This document shows positions 63,960 through 64,000 of a DNA stretch of 64,000 nucleotides, in pieces. Location: contig NZ_WTYV01000001.1 of assembly GCF_009827655.1 (NCBI RefSeq), forward strand, positions 806,001 through 870,000. The letters are read 5' to 3'. Each line of letters opens with the position of its first letter. The stretch's first letter is position 1. The DNA is from Alteraurantiacibacter buctensis (lineage in GTDB: Bacteria; Pseudomonadota; Alphaproteobacteria; Sphingomonadales; Sphingomonadaceae). A program made the translations under genes and the position numbers. Below the pieces are notes generated by a model, which saw only the letters and a program-made list of their open reading frames with translations, had not been told where the DNA came from and did not search any database.

Positions 63960-64000
63960 GAAAACCTCCCCTCAAAGGATTCTGTTCTCTGGGAACCCTG

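Overview
This is a GC-rich, gene-dense chromosomal window from an alphaproteobacterium, most likely a member of the Sphingomonadales (Sphingomonadaceae or Erythrobacteraceae). The inference rests on protein-level resemblance, the many short GTG/TTG-started overlapping genes, a GapR (DUF2312) protein, an EcfG-type stress promoter motif and a large TonB-dependent receptor. I see no insertion sequence, phage gene, CRISPR array or rRNA. One tRNA gene (Gly, anticodon GCC) is present.

Left part (1-23.3 kb): a cut-off globin-coupled sensor behind a perfect palindrome, then housekeeping genes: nitronate monooxygenase, aspartokinase (lysC), ubiG, a bestrophin-like channel, a glycerophosphodiesterase/ArsC-like/monooxygenase/ruvC/yebC series, gapR, pyruvate kinase, an SDR and a MarR regulator, tRNA-Gly, a CnoX-like thioredoxin, a LON-domain protein, marC, yggT, argB, two staphylococcal-type nucleases, PPK2 and terC. 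Inside this block lies a two-gene module (7.9-10.1 kb): a membrane-anchored TIR protein followed by a class III nucleotide cyclase with an N-terminal Rossmann-like domain. Its composition recalls cyclase/TIR immune pairs such as Pycsar. A small gene at 22.9 kb is interrupted by an in-frame TGA.

Middle part (23.3-45.6 kb): small exported or lipoprotein genes, the class I ribonucleotide reductase genes nrdB and nrdA separated by four genes that include a 940-residue exported CHAT-protease/TPR protein, nadB, an ABC-2 type ATPase, a pair of integral membrane proteins, a one-domain asparaginase homologue, a CHRD lipoprotein behind an EcfG-type promoter, guaA, two tiny 27-codon ORFs with strong ribosome binding sites, DUF421, and gyrB. 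The gyrB promoter sits in a 16-bp perfect inverted repeat and the mRNA is probably leaderless.

Right part (45.7-64 kb): fourteen genes on the minus strand, nearly all overlapping or separated by at most a few tens of bases, read as one catabolic operon. It encodes a TonB-dependent receptor, a CapA-like metallophosphatase, a complete TRAP transporter (DctP, DctQ, DctM), two subunits of a 2-hydroxyacyl-CoA dehydratase/benzoyl-CoA reductase-type enzyme, a double-length and a single-length family III CoA-transferase, three different exported alpha/beta hydrolases, an exported di-haem cytochrome c and an exported OmpA-like protein. The natural reading is outer-membrane import and extracytoplasmic hydrolysis of an ester or amide, TRAP uptake of the released acid, CoA transfer, and an unusual dehydration or reduction step. 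The substrate is unknown, and no dehydratase activator gene is in view. This operon and the TIR/cyclase pair are the two most interesting systems in the window.
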